Origin: Progne subis subis
Taxonomy: Eukaryota; Chordata; Aves; Passeriformes; Hirundinidae
Length of the DNA: 64,000 nucleotides
Reading direction: 5' to 3'
NCBI GenBank assembly: GCA_022316685.1
Contig: JAKJHU010001517.1
Span: 56,361-120,360 of the forward strand
The notes beneath the pieces were generated by a model. The model saw nothing but the letters and a program-made list of their open reading frames with translations, searched no databases and was not told the DNA's origin. Within the stretch, counting starts at the first letter, position 1. Each line of letters begins with the position of its first letter. Below, piece by piece: positions 39,290 to 50,399 of the stretch. Made by a program: the position numbers and the translations under genes.

Positions 39290-41205
39290 GACCAGCCTCA
39301 TGATTTATGAACTGATCTTCATATGCAGAAAAGAGTAAGTGTGCTGCAACCTGAAGAACAACCCAAATATCAGGTTCCAAATAGGCTCAGAAAATATGCC
39401 AAGTATTATCTCACCTGTGTTACAAAAAATGTTTCTGTTGAAAGTCCAAGAGCTTGTGATTTCATTGTGGAAAAAATCAGGCAAGGAAGGAAAAACATGA
39501 ATACCGCCTAGTGAGGACCTCCTGGTGAAAATTACATCTAAGAAGGTAAAGCATACCAGAAGAATATACGGATACATGGATCTGGAATTAGGAAATGTGA
39601 GGCACAGTGGTGCTGAATTTGGCAAGGAATGTAAAGAATAACAAGAAGGACTTCTATAGATATATGTGTAACAAAACAAAAATTAAAGCACAGGTACTCC
39701 TCCAATAAAGGAAAAAGGAGTATGGACTACTGAGAATGAGAAGGCTAAGGTAGAGAAAAATGTTTTTAAAAATGTTTTTAAAACTTCAGTTTTCATTTTG
39801 CAAACAGTCTTCCCACATTTCTCAAGCCCTTGCACCTCAAGACTGGGGGAATAAAGTCACTCTCAGTACATAGGTTTATAGGACAAAGACCTACTGGTCA
39901 CCCACAGGTACCAAAGGGATGCTTCTCAGAGTCATGAGGGATGTGGCAAATTTATGTGCTAAGTCACTCTCCATCATATTTGAAAAGGCATGGAAGGCAG
40001 TTGAAGACTCTAGCAAAAAAGACGTATCACACCCATTTTACAGATCCTCTAGGAAGTTACGTGAAAGCATATGGAAGGCAAAGAGGTGACTGGAGACAGA
40101 CAGTGTGGCTTCAACTAGGGCAAATAATTCTGAACTAATCCAGTGGCCTCTTTGATGGAGTGACTTTCTCAGTGGACAAGGGAAGAGCTAGTTGGACTTC
40201 TATAAGACCGTTAATATAGTTAATATAGTACCCCATACCCACAATATTCTTGACTCTAAATAGAAAAGTTAACCGTTTGATGGATGAATGGTTAGGAGAA
40301 TAAAGTTTGTCTGGATGGCCATGTACAAAGATTAGAATCAAATGCTCACAGTTCAGTGTGAAACCAGTACCAAGGGTTGTTTCTCAATGAGGGCACCCTC
40401 AGCTTTGCAACTGACATCAAGCTGAATGGCGCAGTTAACACGATGGAGGGATGGGATGCTTTCCATAGAGATCTGGACAGGCTTGAGGAATTGGTCTACG
40501 TGAATCTCAAGAAGTTCAACAAAACCAAATGCAAGATCCTGCCTGTGGGTAAGGGCAATCCCCAGTATCTATACACGCTGGAGGATTAACTGATTGAGAG
40601 AAGTCCTGCAGATAAAAACTTTGGGATACTGCTCAGTGGAAAACTGGATATGAGTGACTAATGTGTAGTCTTAGCCCTAAGACACAATCAAATCCTGGGC
40701 CGCATCACTGGGCAGCAGGGCAAGGAGAGGATTCTGCAGCTCTGCTCTGCTCTGCTCTATTCCAGTGAGAACCAATCTTCAGAACTGCCTCCAGCCCTGG
40801 GGTGCCCAGTACAAGAAAGACATGAAGCTGTTTGATTGGGCGCTGGAACACCTTTGTTGTGAAGATGCACAGAAATTTGGGATTATTTGGAGAAAGAGAA
40901 GGCTCCAGGAGGATCTCCTTGCAGTTTTTTAATATACAAAGTCAGCTTATAAGAAAATTGAGAATTTTACCAAAACATATAGTTACAGGACAAGGGGTAA
41001 TTATTTTAAATTTAAATTAGATTGGCTACAAAGAACAAATATAAACAAATATAAAGAAAAATTGTAGATGTCCCATCATTGGCAGTGTTTAAAATCTGGC
41101 TTTGAACCACTGAAAGATGTCCCTGTCCATGACCTGGAGGTTGTACTAGATGATTTTCAAGGGTCCCTTCCAACCCAAATGTTTCTATGATTTTATGTTC
41201 TATAA
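39290..41205 (+). mobile_element. CR1 LINE copy (about 1.9 kb), plus strand
   Basis: Segments match avian CR1 ORF2 in order: the connecting region near 39480 and 39620, RT region near 40090-40210, an F-A-T-D-I segment (FADD-like) near 40410, the downstream conserved block to about 41160, and a terminus near 41180-41204 that approximates the ATTCTATG repeat. Numerous stops, indels and AT-drift mark an old copy. A short GCTCT repeat near 40738-40757 is internal. Confidence 0.85.
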
Positions 41206-44200
41206 GATCATCTATTTTTATGTAAATTTAGGAAAAGAGCAATTGGTATATGGCAACCAATATATTAGTATATTGGAGGTGTATATGTTACCAGGGCATT
41301 TAAACTTGTGTAAGCAATTAAAAGAACCTTTTAAAAGAAGTTGTGTGATAGTCTGTGAATTGATTTCATTATTTTAATGGAGTGAAGAGTCCAATTGTCC
41401 AACGGCAATATAGCAGTCAACTTTTGTGCCAGCCTCAGTACAAATATCAAAGACTGAATGGACTTGGAAGTGTTCCAAAAGTTAGTTCCTCCAAGTCTTG
41501 ATTTACACTTGTAGTAAGAGTTCTATGTCCTCCCATGTTTATCAACAAATCAGCACCCTCAGTCTCATTCTTTATCAATCCTGCAACTTCCTTAAAACTT
41601 TTATTTTCATATTTTGGGAAAGTAAAATAATTTTATCCTGCACTAGTCCTTATACATTCATATTCTTAACAATAGGGACACATAAGAGACAAGAGTTGGA
41701 GCATTCAAAACAAAATCCTAACACAAAATTAGTCCACTATCCATTCATAAAAGTGCATGTTTCTACTTTGTCCTTAGCAAGTAATCCTTGCTTTAAGTAA
41801 TGCTTGACTTTGTTTTAAAGAGGGGAAAAATAAGGAAATTGGTGTGGTATATAGTATTCTTCAAGTCCCGAATATGTGTCCAAATTTCAGAGATATTCAG
41901 TCATAGAAGAAATTTTAGCATTAGAAACAATAATTTTTTTCTGCATAAGATGAAGTCCGCTGACTCAAAATCCAAAGGTTTTCTATTTATCAGTTAATTC
42001 ATTGGCACAATATTCAGGAAAACAAATCTTATCTGGGTAGGCAGGTAAAAGTCCTGTTCTTTCTCTCCATCCTCTTCCTCCTTAATCTGTTTTCTAATTC
42101 AGATCCTGATCCTGGCATGAAAGCAGAAGCACAACACATTTGCCAGTTACATAGCCATGAACAACATGAGAAACCCTGGTTTCATAAGGGTTTTCCATTT
42201 TATTTATGGCTTTGTATTATTTCATGGTTTTTCTCAATATGCTGTATGCTGAGAGACACTTTCCAATAGAAAGTATAATTTTATGTCTCTGAAACAAGAT
42301 TATTCTCTCTTTTGATTTTGATTAAAAGTGGTGAGATCTTAGCTGTAAATCTACTATACCTGTGATGGAGAATATAAAAAGGATGATATGGAGAATATAA
42401 AAAGGATGATATCTGCAAGCTGTAGCTTTCTACTTCAAGATCTAAATGTAATAATTTTGCTCTACAAGATGAAGCTGTGTATTCTAACCTCAAAAATCAG
42501 AAGATTAGAAGAAACAACAATGGACCAAAATAGGCTGAAGCTTGCAAACAGGGAAGAGATATAGTGATAGTTTCAGGAAATTAGAAGACCAAAGAAAACC
42601 AACATTGCTAACAGATTTAAATCAGACATGAGCTGCAGTTTACATTTGAGACTGTGGCCTTAATGCTTTCTGAAAAGTATAAATGTAATCTCCAATTTTG
42701 CCAACATATTGAATGCATCTGTCATTGATGGTGTCATTTAAAACTGTGACTTCAGGTTATTTCCTGCTTCCGTATCAAAATGAGGGAATGATCAAATTTC
42801 TAGGCTTTGTCAGAAATGTCCTCTCTAATATGATTAACAACACTATTGTGATAGAAAAATAGACATTTTCAATAGCTACAAAATAACGAAGAATAAAGAG
42901 TCCAGATGTTCAAACCCAGAGGAAAATGAAAGTCAAGCAAAGATTAGTAGGGAAGAATAATTATTGCATATAATGCAAGTGAGGCAAACAGACAAGAAAC
43001 AGATTTTGTTTTTGTATTAGCACTGAAATGGATCATTTTATTTTCCATCTAAATTTATGAACATTTATTTAATAAATAGTGGCTTTCATAGAGAGGTAAT
43101 AAAATGCTTCACAGATGTATTAGTATGCAGACCATAATCAAATCATATAAATCTAGCTCTCTGTTGTATATATCATCATACCATGATCAATAAATGTGGT
43201 AGAGTTTATACAGAAAGAGGAAGAAAGGGCAAATTCTTCAGAGACTTCACTCTCCAGGTGAACCTGGGAGACCTGAAGAATAGACTATGAAAAGCAAATC
43301 TAAGGAGGATATGGTTTTCCAAATACATACGTGCAGACACAAACTCTACTGCAAATTGTCTGTCTGAATTTACATCATGAACCATTTAGTTGTTTCAATG
43401 AGGGAGGATAAAAAATGCAAATACATTGTAGGAATGCTTCTTTAACTTTGATGCCCTGCTTGCATTATTTGGTGATTTAATTGATTTGAAAAGCTTTATT
43501 ATAACCTCAAGTGCTGAATAAATGATGATTCACAATTATTTTGTAAGATTCATATTAGTAATAAAATAGTTTTAAGATCTCCTCATGGCACATTTGGGAA
43601 TTCAGTGAGCATATTTTCTGATAGAAAATTAAGGTTCACTGAATTTTCTGAAAATGTTTTATATTAAAGCTTAAGCAATTTGAAAGAAATGTTACCTGAG
43701 ATTGCTCATTAGTGCCTTGATCACAAACCATTCTCTCCCTGTTGTGTATTTATCACTGTGTGACTATCACCTGACTTTAAATATGGGCTGCAAAGCAACT
43801 TTTTAAGGGACAGAGTACTAAATGTAAAAACATCACTGGAATATTAGTAGAATGCTGACTTCCTCCTTGTGTTCTCATATAATATTTTAATTGTTCTGAA
43901 ATTCTGGTTTATATCCTCAAGTCCTGAAAAAAATGGAAAACTGGCTACTGATATTATCTCAAATTCAACCACTGACAGCAGAATTATCAAAAGATCACTT
44001 TTAGGCTAGATTTTAGAATTTGGGATAAGGCTCATACTGCCTGCTTTAGTTTTGCTACTGTGCTCTGTATGAGGCTGAACCTAAGATATTCACTAGCATT
44101 CCTGATGGTCTATACAGTCAAAGTAAATAAAATTTAATTCCCTCAGAGAATTAACTTCACGTTTTTGCTGAAAATATTGTAGGCACAGGACTCTGTCTAC

Positions 44201-44587
44201 TATATCACCTTACATGAAATAACTTGCCAATGATTATGTCTTAAATATAATAGACCTCTTAAGCTTTACTGAAGTTTCAATGTATATGTCTTCGCAGAGG
44301 GAGGTACATCTTGACACAACTGTGTATGGGCACTTAGGCCTTGGCCAGGAAGAGTTAGAATACTTTTTCTGCATGGAGTTGAACTACAACAACATGTCAG
44401 TTCCCTAAAAGTCCCAAAAGTTCCAGACTCTCATCACTCATCTTCTGAGTGACATCACCATCATCTTGAAAGAGAACTTCTTAAAAGGCTGCATTCCACA
44501 GATACTTTCACTTACGGCATAGTGTTACAAAGTTCATCTATGTGATAAGAAATCTGGGGTAGGTGTGGTAAGAAACCTAAATCCTGA
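41206..44587. other. Gene-free AT-rich DNA
   Basis: About 3.4 kb with no recognised gene. It holds one tandem duplication (42365-42410). Confidence 0.55.
42365..42410. repeat. Perfect 23-bp tandem duplication
   Basis: Two identical 23-base units beginning ATGGAGAATATAAAAAGG lie head to tail. Probably a local slippage duplication. Confidence 0.9.
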
Positions 44588-44593
44588 GAGATC

Positions 44594-44950
44594 TGTAGTA
44601 TTTCCCCATGAGACTAGACAACTGCTGATGGCAAAAGTAAGAGTCCGCTCTCTGGCTTCTGGTGCGATTTTACAGCTTTTATTCTCAAGTCCTGCCCTGC
44701 TTTGCTGGAGACCATTCTGGATGTCTCACCGATGCCAGAGAGCCCTCCTGCCTCCCCTGTCATGGATTTTTCCCGAGCGGGCAGGGCCCAAAGGCAGGGC
44801 CCAGAGGCACCACCCAATCAGGGAGAAGCGGGAGGGGAAGAGTTAGGTTACATTTCAGTGTGGGGGATGGGCACTGCTGGGCAAGGACAGATACATGGAA
44901 AAAACATTACAAATCCAATGAAATATAAACCCAATTAATGCATTACAACA
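44594..44950 (-). mobile_element. Solo LTR (357 bp), minus orientation, 6-bp TSD
   Basis: On the minus strand it starts TGTTGTAATGCATTAATTGGG at 44950 and ends ATACTACA at 44594. Flanks GAGATC (44588-44593) and GAGATT (44951-44956) differ by one base. AATAAA is the complement of 44678-44683. It shares terminal and U3 sequence with the LTR at 9471-9878 and is a shorter variant of the same family. Confidence 0.85.
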
Positions 44951-44956
44951 GAGATT

Positions 44957-45560
44957 CAACTCACAGCCTAAGGAAAACACCATCAGACAGGTGCTGCCTG
45001 ATACATCAGGAGGCCAGCTGGCACAGCTGGCAGCATTCTATACCCTCACAAAGACCAATGTCCTCTAAAATCAGTTGCAAACATCTCAATGATCTCAGGT
45101 CTGAAATGTATAAATCATGTAAGCATCCAGACTGTTCCTCCTGCAAACCCACCTGATGTTCTTATCTTGGTACAAACCAGCATCAGAGACAGCAAGAGGG
45201 GTTATGTGGCAGGAGTGGCACAGATAGACAGGAACACAAGACTATAATAGACAACATACAAAGGAAACATATGCAGACAGTGAAAACCCAAATATCTTTC
45301 ATCCCCATCACAGCACATTAGCACATATAAAACTCTTTAATCTGCAATAATGTAGTAAGAAACAGGTGATTAAAGAGTAACATAAAAACAAAACTAAAGT
45401 TTTTTTAAAAGCACAGACTGCAGAAGAAGCAAGATGGAAAAATAGGAAGGTATCTTTCAAAAATGAGACATAGAAAATAAGTCTTAGTAACCTAACTTAT
45501 TTGTATAAATGTATTAAGTGTGTATACAATTACTTTATTATAATGCAGAAAAATACTGAT
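44957..45560. other. Gene-free DNA
   Basis: About 600 bases with no recognised feature. Confidence 0.5.
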
Positions 45561-46961
45561 ACAGAATCATAGAAACAGAGAATATCCTGAGTTGGGAGGC
45601 ACCCAAAAGGATCATTGAGTCCACCTCCTGACCTGGAACAGCACAGCTCCAAGAACCATGAGTGTACCTGAGTATACTGTTCAAAGGCTTCTTGAACTCT
45701 GTTGGGCTGGTGCTGTGACCACTGCCTTGGGAAGCCTGTTCCAGTGCCCAAATACCCTAAGAGTGGAAAACAAACCCTTTTCTAGTATCTGACTTAAACA
45801 TCCCATGAGACAACTTCAGGCCATTCCCTCAGGTCCTGCCATTGGTCACCACAGAGAAGAAATCAGTGCCTGCTCCTCCTCGCCTCAGAAGGAAGTTGCA
45901 GATTGAAATGAGGTCTCCCTCAGTCTCCTCCAGGCGGAACAGACCGAGTCACCTCAGCTCCTCCTCATATGGCTTCCTCTCTAGACCCTTCATCACTTTT
46001 GTAGCCCTCCTTTGGACACTCTCTAATAGCTTTACATCTTTCTTTTATTGTGGCACCCAAAACTGCCCTCAGCACTCGAGGTGAGGCTGCCCCAGTGCAG
46101 AGCAGAGCAGGTCAGTCCCTTCCCTTGCCTGGCTGGTGACATTGTGCCTGATGTCCCCAGGACATGGGCAGCCCTCCTGGGCTGCCAGGGCACTGCTGAC
46201 TCATGTTTGATTTGGCCCCTGTTCCCTTCCTCCGGTGCCACTTTCCAGCCTCTCATTCCCCAGTCTATCTGTACATCCAGGGTTGCCCCATCAGAGGTGC
46301 AGAATCTGTTACTTGTCCTTTTAAACCCCATAGAGTCAGTGATTGCCCAGCCCTCTGATTTGCTGAGGCCTCTCTGCAGGGCCTCTCTGACCTCAAGGGA
46401 GTTGACAGATCCTCCCCCTTTAGTACTGTTGGCAAATAATATACATTCAAATCCCACATCCAATTCAGTTATGAAGATGTTGCAGGAGCCCTGACCTTGA
46501 AATGAAGCTCTGCGGAACACCAATGGTGACAGGTCACCAGTCTGATGTAAATCCATTCACTATAACCCTTTATGCCTGATGTATGAATCAGTGGCTCACC
46601 CAAGACATTATGTGTTTATCCAGCTGTGGGCTGGACATTTTTTTTTTTTTCCAGAAGAATGCTGTAAGAGACTGTGTTGGAAGTTTTACTGAAATCCAAA
46701 AAGATAATTAACATCAGGTGGTTTTCCTTGGTTAACTAGGTGGTTTACCTTGTCATAAAACGAAATTAAATTTTAAAAACAGGGCTTTCCCCTCATGAAG
46801 CCATATTGGCTGTGACCTATGGCTGCATTGTCCTTCAATTATTTTTAAATATCACCAGAATAATCTTCTCCAAAATTTTACCAGGCACTGAAAGGGAGAC
46901 TGAGAGGCTCGTAGTTTCCAGGATCATCTGTATTGCACTACAGCTCTAAAACTACAGTGGA
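45561..46961 (-). mobile_element. CR1 LINE copy (about 1.4 kb), minus strand
   Basis: Begins with AGAATCATAGAAACAGAGAAT, the inverted CR1 3' end, then follows the reverse complement of a CR1 3' UTR and ORF2 end, reaching the conserved segment near 46890-46961. A T run at 46640-46652 is internal. The copy has many substitutions but keeps longer colinear blocks than the two plus-strand copies, and belongs to a different CR1 subfamily. Confidence 0.85.
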
Positions 46962-47075
46962 AAAAGAAGAGATGGATGGATGATCTTTCTATTGGGGGAG
47001 AGGAGAAAGAAATATCTTCACAATATCTTCTATTTTTCTTTACTCTTCTCCATACTTCCTTTCATTCTTGTGATA

Positions 47076-47081
47076 GGACAT
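47076..47081 (+). repeat. Left target-site duplication GGACAT
   Basis: Perfect direct repeat with 52532-52537, flanking the whole 5.45-kb provirus. Confidence 0.95.
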
Positions 47082-47435
47082 TGTAGCAGGATTTTTGGAG
47101 ACAGACACAGAGAGGCCTGACAATGCTGGGAAAGTTCTGTTGGTTTAGCACTGTCAAGGACATTGAGCCTGAGAACCAGCTTTTTCCCTCAACCAAGCGT
47201 AAACAGGTAACTGCAGAAGAATGCTTATGCAGATAACACTAGCCAATAGCGAGTAGTAAAATGCCGTGTGAACAGCTTGTGCACAAGAATAATATATGTA
47301 TAAAAGAACCCTGTGTACCTCAATAAATGGAGCATTCACCACTACTTCTGTGAAGAAGGTGTTTGACTCTGGCTGTTCCCCGTGTTTTTGTTTTGTTTTT
47401 GTTTTGTTTTTCTTTCTTTTCAAAAATCATCTTCA
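47082..47435 (+). mobile_element. 5' LTR of the CEPT1-carrying provirus
   Basis: 354 bp from TGTAGCAGG to ATCATCTTCA. Contains TATAAAAG (47299-47306) and AATAAA (47322-47327) only about 16 bases apart, so the R region must begin close to the polyadenylation signal. A T/G-rich stretch near 47380-47420 is U5. The 3' LTR differs by a 21-base internal duplication and scattered substitutions. Confidence 0.95.
47299..47306 (+). promoter_or_regulatory. TATA box of the 5' LTR
   Basis: TATAAAAG, kept identically in the 3' LTR at 52393-52400. It would drive transcription of the provirus, including the captured gene. Confidence 0.75.
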
Positions 47436-47437
47436 AT

Positions 47438-47455
47438 TGGTGCCCGAACTTCAGA
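47438..47455 (+). other. Retroviral primer binding site
   Basis: TGGTGCCCGAACTTCAGA begins two bases after the LTR CA end, the standard position. The TGG start pairs with a tRNA CCA end and TGGTGCCCGAAC resembles known binding sites. The priming tRNA cannot be assigned with certainty from memory. Confidence 0.75.
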
Positions 47456-47715
47456 CCTTGGGGTGACAACCTGGAGGAGAAAATTAGCGGTGGGACGCTG
47501 AGCGGTTGGACGCTGAAGTTGCTGACAGATGCAGCAGCATTGAGGTGAGACCTCCGGAAAACAGCGGACAGATGCTGATCTGCCGAGAGATGCATCAGCA
47601 CTGAGGCAGAGGCTCGCCGTCCTTGCAAAGAGTACGAGGCTGAGCTGGTAAGAGGACCAGGGGGCAGTTTCTTGAAAAAAGGTGGAAGGCACTGAGTACT
47701 CACTTCCCTGCCCCA

Positions 47716-48480
47716 TTGACGACGGCAAGCATGGAATGCGAATTTGCTGCCGCATTGAAGTTATTTATTATTATGTTCTCTGAGAGAGGAAAAACAGTAG
47801 CAGAAAAAGTACTGCAAAAGCTGATTAACTGGGAGCGGGGAAATGGACATTTAACAACTCCGCGGCATTGCGAAGTCGCGGAAGCGCCGCGGGGCCCTGC
47901 CATGCCCTCTGGCCGCCTCCGGCGCCCCGGCACTGTCGCTGGCCGACGCCCGGCTCGCCGCTCCCAGTCCGCGGACCGCCCCCGTCCCTCCGCGGCAGCG
48001 GCTCCATCGTGCCTGCCGCCCCCGCCGCCCCGCAGCAACAGGCAGGACGAGGAGGAAGCGGCCCCCGGAGTCCGCACCGCCCCGCCGCCGCCCCCACAAC
48101 GCTTGTGCCGAGTGCCCCCCTTTCCCGGCTGTGCCCGAAGAGACACCGGTCGACCAGGAGAGGGCAACCCGTGACCCCTGCTGTCGACCACCTTCCCCCG
48201 ACAATGTTCCGCTGCCGAACAAATTAGAGGAGGACCCCGATGATGGAGCAGAACCCCCGGCAGAACCCCTGGCAGAACCCACGACTGGTTTAAAAGAACC
48301 GACTGATCAAATTCAGCCCTCGCCGTGACTCGATGGTCAAAAATTATATGTGATGTTATACTAGAAGGACAGTGGGAACCCGCAGGACACACGGCATGTC
48401 CTGTAGCGTGTCCTGTCGTGTTCAGAGATGGCAATCCTGTGTATGAGCAGCATGAATGGAAAATCTTGCAACAGGCAAAA
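47716..48480 (+). pseudogene. gag remnant: matrix, Pro/Arg-rich linker, start of capsid
   Basis: A frame from 47716 (second Met near 47731) gives a short helical matrix-like N terminus, then from about 47860 a CpG-rich stretch encoding Pro, Ala and Arg. It closes at 48174. A second frame (48131-48328) is acidic and Pro-rich. A third (48325-48480) carries a segment ending YEQHEWKILQQAK, which resembles the entry to capsid in alpha/betaretroviral Gag, where a W-K-x-L helix follows a Pro-rich linker. Capsid is cut off there by an A-rich tract. Gag packages RNA and would be kept by a transducing virus. The frame changes are most simply post-integration damage. Confidence 0.7.
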
Positions 48481-48503
48481 AAGAAAAAGAAAAAAAAGAA
48501 AAG

Positions 48504-48549
<46 letters not shown>
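48478..48549 (+). repeat. A-rich tract at the gag/CEPT1 junction
   Basis: About 70 bases of A with a few G, starting as AAAAAAGAAAAAG directly after truncated capsid and ending just upstream of CEPT1-related sequence. It translates as a lysine run, and its length decides which gag frame continues. A poly-A-like tract at the 5' side of a captured cDNA is unusual. Confidence 0.9.
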
Positions 48550-48553
<4 letters not shown>

Positions 48554-48599
48554 CACCACAACCAACCAGTAAAAGAGCACAGCTTGAAATCTGAAAAGT

Positions 48600-49571
48600 G
48601 CTCCAACAGTGTTAGATTGGATTCATACTGCAGATATCCATTCTCCAGCTTGGACTGCCCCCAATCTGATCACCATCATCAAACTGTTAATAATATATTT
48701 ACAACTCTGTTATTCATGTTACTGCTCAACAGCTTCAAAGGCAGACACCTTCCTGAACATTCATTTGCTTGTGCCTGTGGCATTCCAGTCCCTGAGTGCT
48801 ACAGATGGAAAACAAGCAAGAAGGACAAATAGCAGCACTCCATTAGGAGAGCTTTTTGATCATAGCTGTGATTCACTGTCCACAGTCTTTGTGGTTTTAG
48901 AAATTTGTATTGTTGTGCAGTGGGACACCAACCCTGACTGGATGTTCTTCTGCTGTTTTGCTGTGACATTCATGTTTTACTGCGCACACTGACAGACGTA
49001 CGTCTCAAGAATGCTGTGCTTCGGCATGATTGATGTGGCTGAAGTACAAATCTTCATAATAATCATGAATTTACTGGTAGTGATTGGAGGACCATCTTTT
49101 TAGCAATCTCTGATTCCAAGACTGAATATTCAAGTGGAGTTGGCAAAAATGGATCCACTTTAGCAGGAACAAGTGTCCTCTCACCTTTTCTTCATATTGG
49201 CTCCATGATTGCCTTGGCTGCAATGATCTACAAGAAATCTGCTGTGCAGCTCTTTGAGAGGCATCTCCATCTCTACATCCTGACTTTTAGCTTTGTGTGT
49301 GTCAAGATCACAAATAAACTGGTGGTTGCCCACATGACCAAGAGTGAAATGTGTTTATATGACACAGCATTCATAAGCCCAGCATTGCTGTTCCTTGACC
49401 AAATGTTTTAACAGCTTTACTGATAAGCATATTGTCCTCTGGATTACCCTGATCCTGTCCCTGTTTAACCTGCTCCAATACTGTGCAGCATGTGCAGCCA
49501 GAACTGCTGCCCACCTGCACATCCACGTGTTCCGCATCAAGGGCTGCCCCATGCCCTTAAACCATCACTAA
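48600..49571 (+). pseudogene. CEPT1: Captured intronless CEPT1 (choline/ethanolamine phosphotransferase) cDNA, broken
   Basis: CEPT1 transfers phosphocholine or phosphoethanolamine from CDP-alcohols to diacylglycerol in ER/nuclear membranes. The open frame 48609-48992 includes APNLITII near TM1 and the whole CDP-alcohol phosphotransferase signature DG-x2-AR-x8-G-x3-D-x3-D at 48804-48872, all key residues kept. Similarity continues through [34 protein letters not shown] and [11 protein letters not shown] to a C terminus HIHVFRI...NHH with its own TAA at 49569-49571. The continuous sequence has no introns. Residues and the C terminus fit CEPT1 better than its paralogue CHPT1. The N-terminal part of the host protein is missing or unrecognisable. 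Damage: TGG-to-TGA near 48990 and TGG-to-TAG near 49101, loss of about 27 codons at about 49133, and an extra base near 49408. Confidence 0.9.
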
Positions 49572-50030
49572 GGATGGGAGCTGCCACAGGGGAATGGAAA
49601 AAGAGTTAGGTTTTTACAGGAATGGATGAAGACTTGTAAGAGACAAATGCTAAAAGCAGATGGGAACAAAGTAATTTATAATAATCAATGTTGTATAACT
49701 TTTCTTCTTTGTTATTAGTAACACTTCTTAACTAGCCTCCTGCCTGAGAGTGAATTCTGAGTTCACCCTAGTCAACTCTCCATGTAGTCAACTCTGTTGA
49801 TTCCAAGCCTGGAAAAACATGCAGGAAACAAATGCTCTGTCTTTGTAATTACTTTGATTATTAATTTCACTCTATATAGTGAATAGAACCCCACCAACTG
49901 GAATTTCTAATGTAGTATAATTACAGCTGCAATCTGACTTGCTTTTAATTTTAACATTTCATCATCTCTTAGTGAAATACTTGTTTAGTGTCCACTTGGA
50001 TTTTATTTACTAAGGACTTAAGCTGGTAAA
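49572..50030 (+). other. Probable CEPT1 3' UTR carried with the capture
   Basis: About 460 bases after the CEPT1 stop are AT-rich, have no retroviral motif and lead into viral sequence near 50030. The simplest reading is host 3' UTR co-captured with the cDNA. No poly-A tail is present at this downstream junction, consistent with recombination inside the UTR. The right junction is approximate. Confidence 0.5.
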
Positions 50031-50399
50031 AACCCAAAGATACCTTACTAAGTTGTGTGGCTGCAGCAGCTGCCAAGTAAGAGCCAAGCTGGGGTGGTTT
50101 AACTCGTGCATTGCTGACAAAGCAGTTTCATGCTGAACAGGGTCACGGTAAGCCTTCTGCACGCAGTGAACACCGCAAGCCCTCTGAAGATAAAAAGCCA
50201 GATGGTCAGCTCTGGAGAAGATAAGAGGAACACTTCTGGACAGAGCAGCTGATCTCAAATTCGTCCCAGACCTACAGATCTCCAAGGCCCTGGAATTCAT
50301 CACTCTGAAACCTGCTGGTCAGAGATCAGGACACCTCTGAGGCGAATGGGACAACAGCTGCACCCAAGCCTTTGAGCTTTGCATCTGGACCACAATGGA

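Noticed and set aside
47700..48434. 244-codon minus-strand open frame
   Set aside because: Antisense of the CpG-rich gag linker; low-complexity Gly/Arg composition and no motif. GC richness explains the open frame.
48325..48594. Lysine-rich protein from the A tract
   Set aside because: Translation of a homopolymer-like A tract; the frame joins truncated gag to a stop before CEPT1 similarity starts.
48600..49571. Captured gene as CHPT1 instead of CEPT1
   Set aside because: The NPDWMFFCC and VQIFIII segments and the short C terminus ending NHH fit CEPT1. CHPT1 as I know it differs at these places and has a longer tail.
48600..50030. Ordinary LINE-mediated processed pseudogene inside an ERV
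   Set aside because: No target duplication around the insert, no 3' poly-A, and it exactly replaces pol/capsid between gag and env. Not formally excluded.
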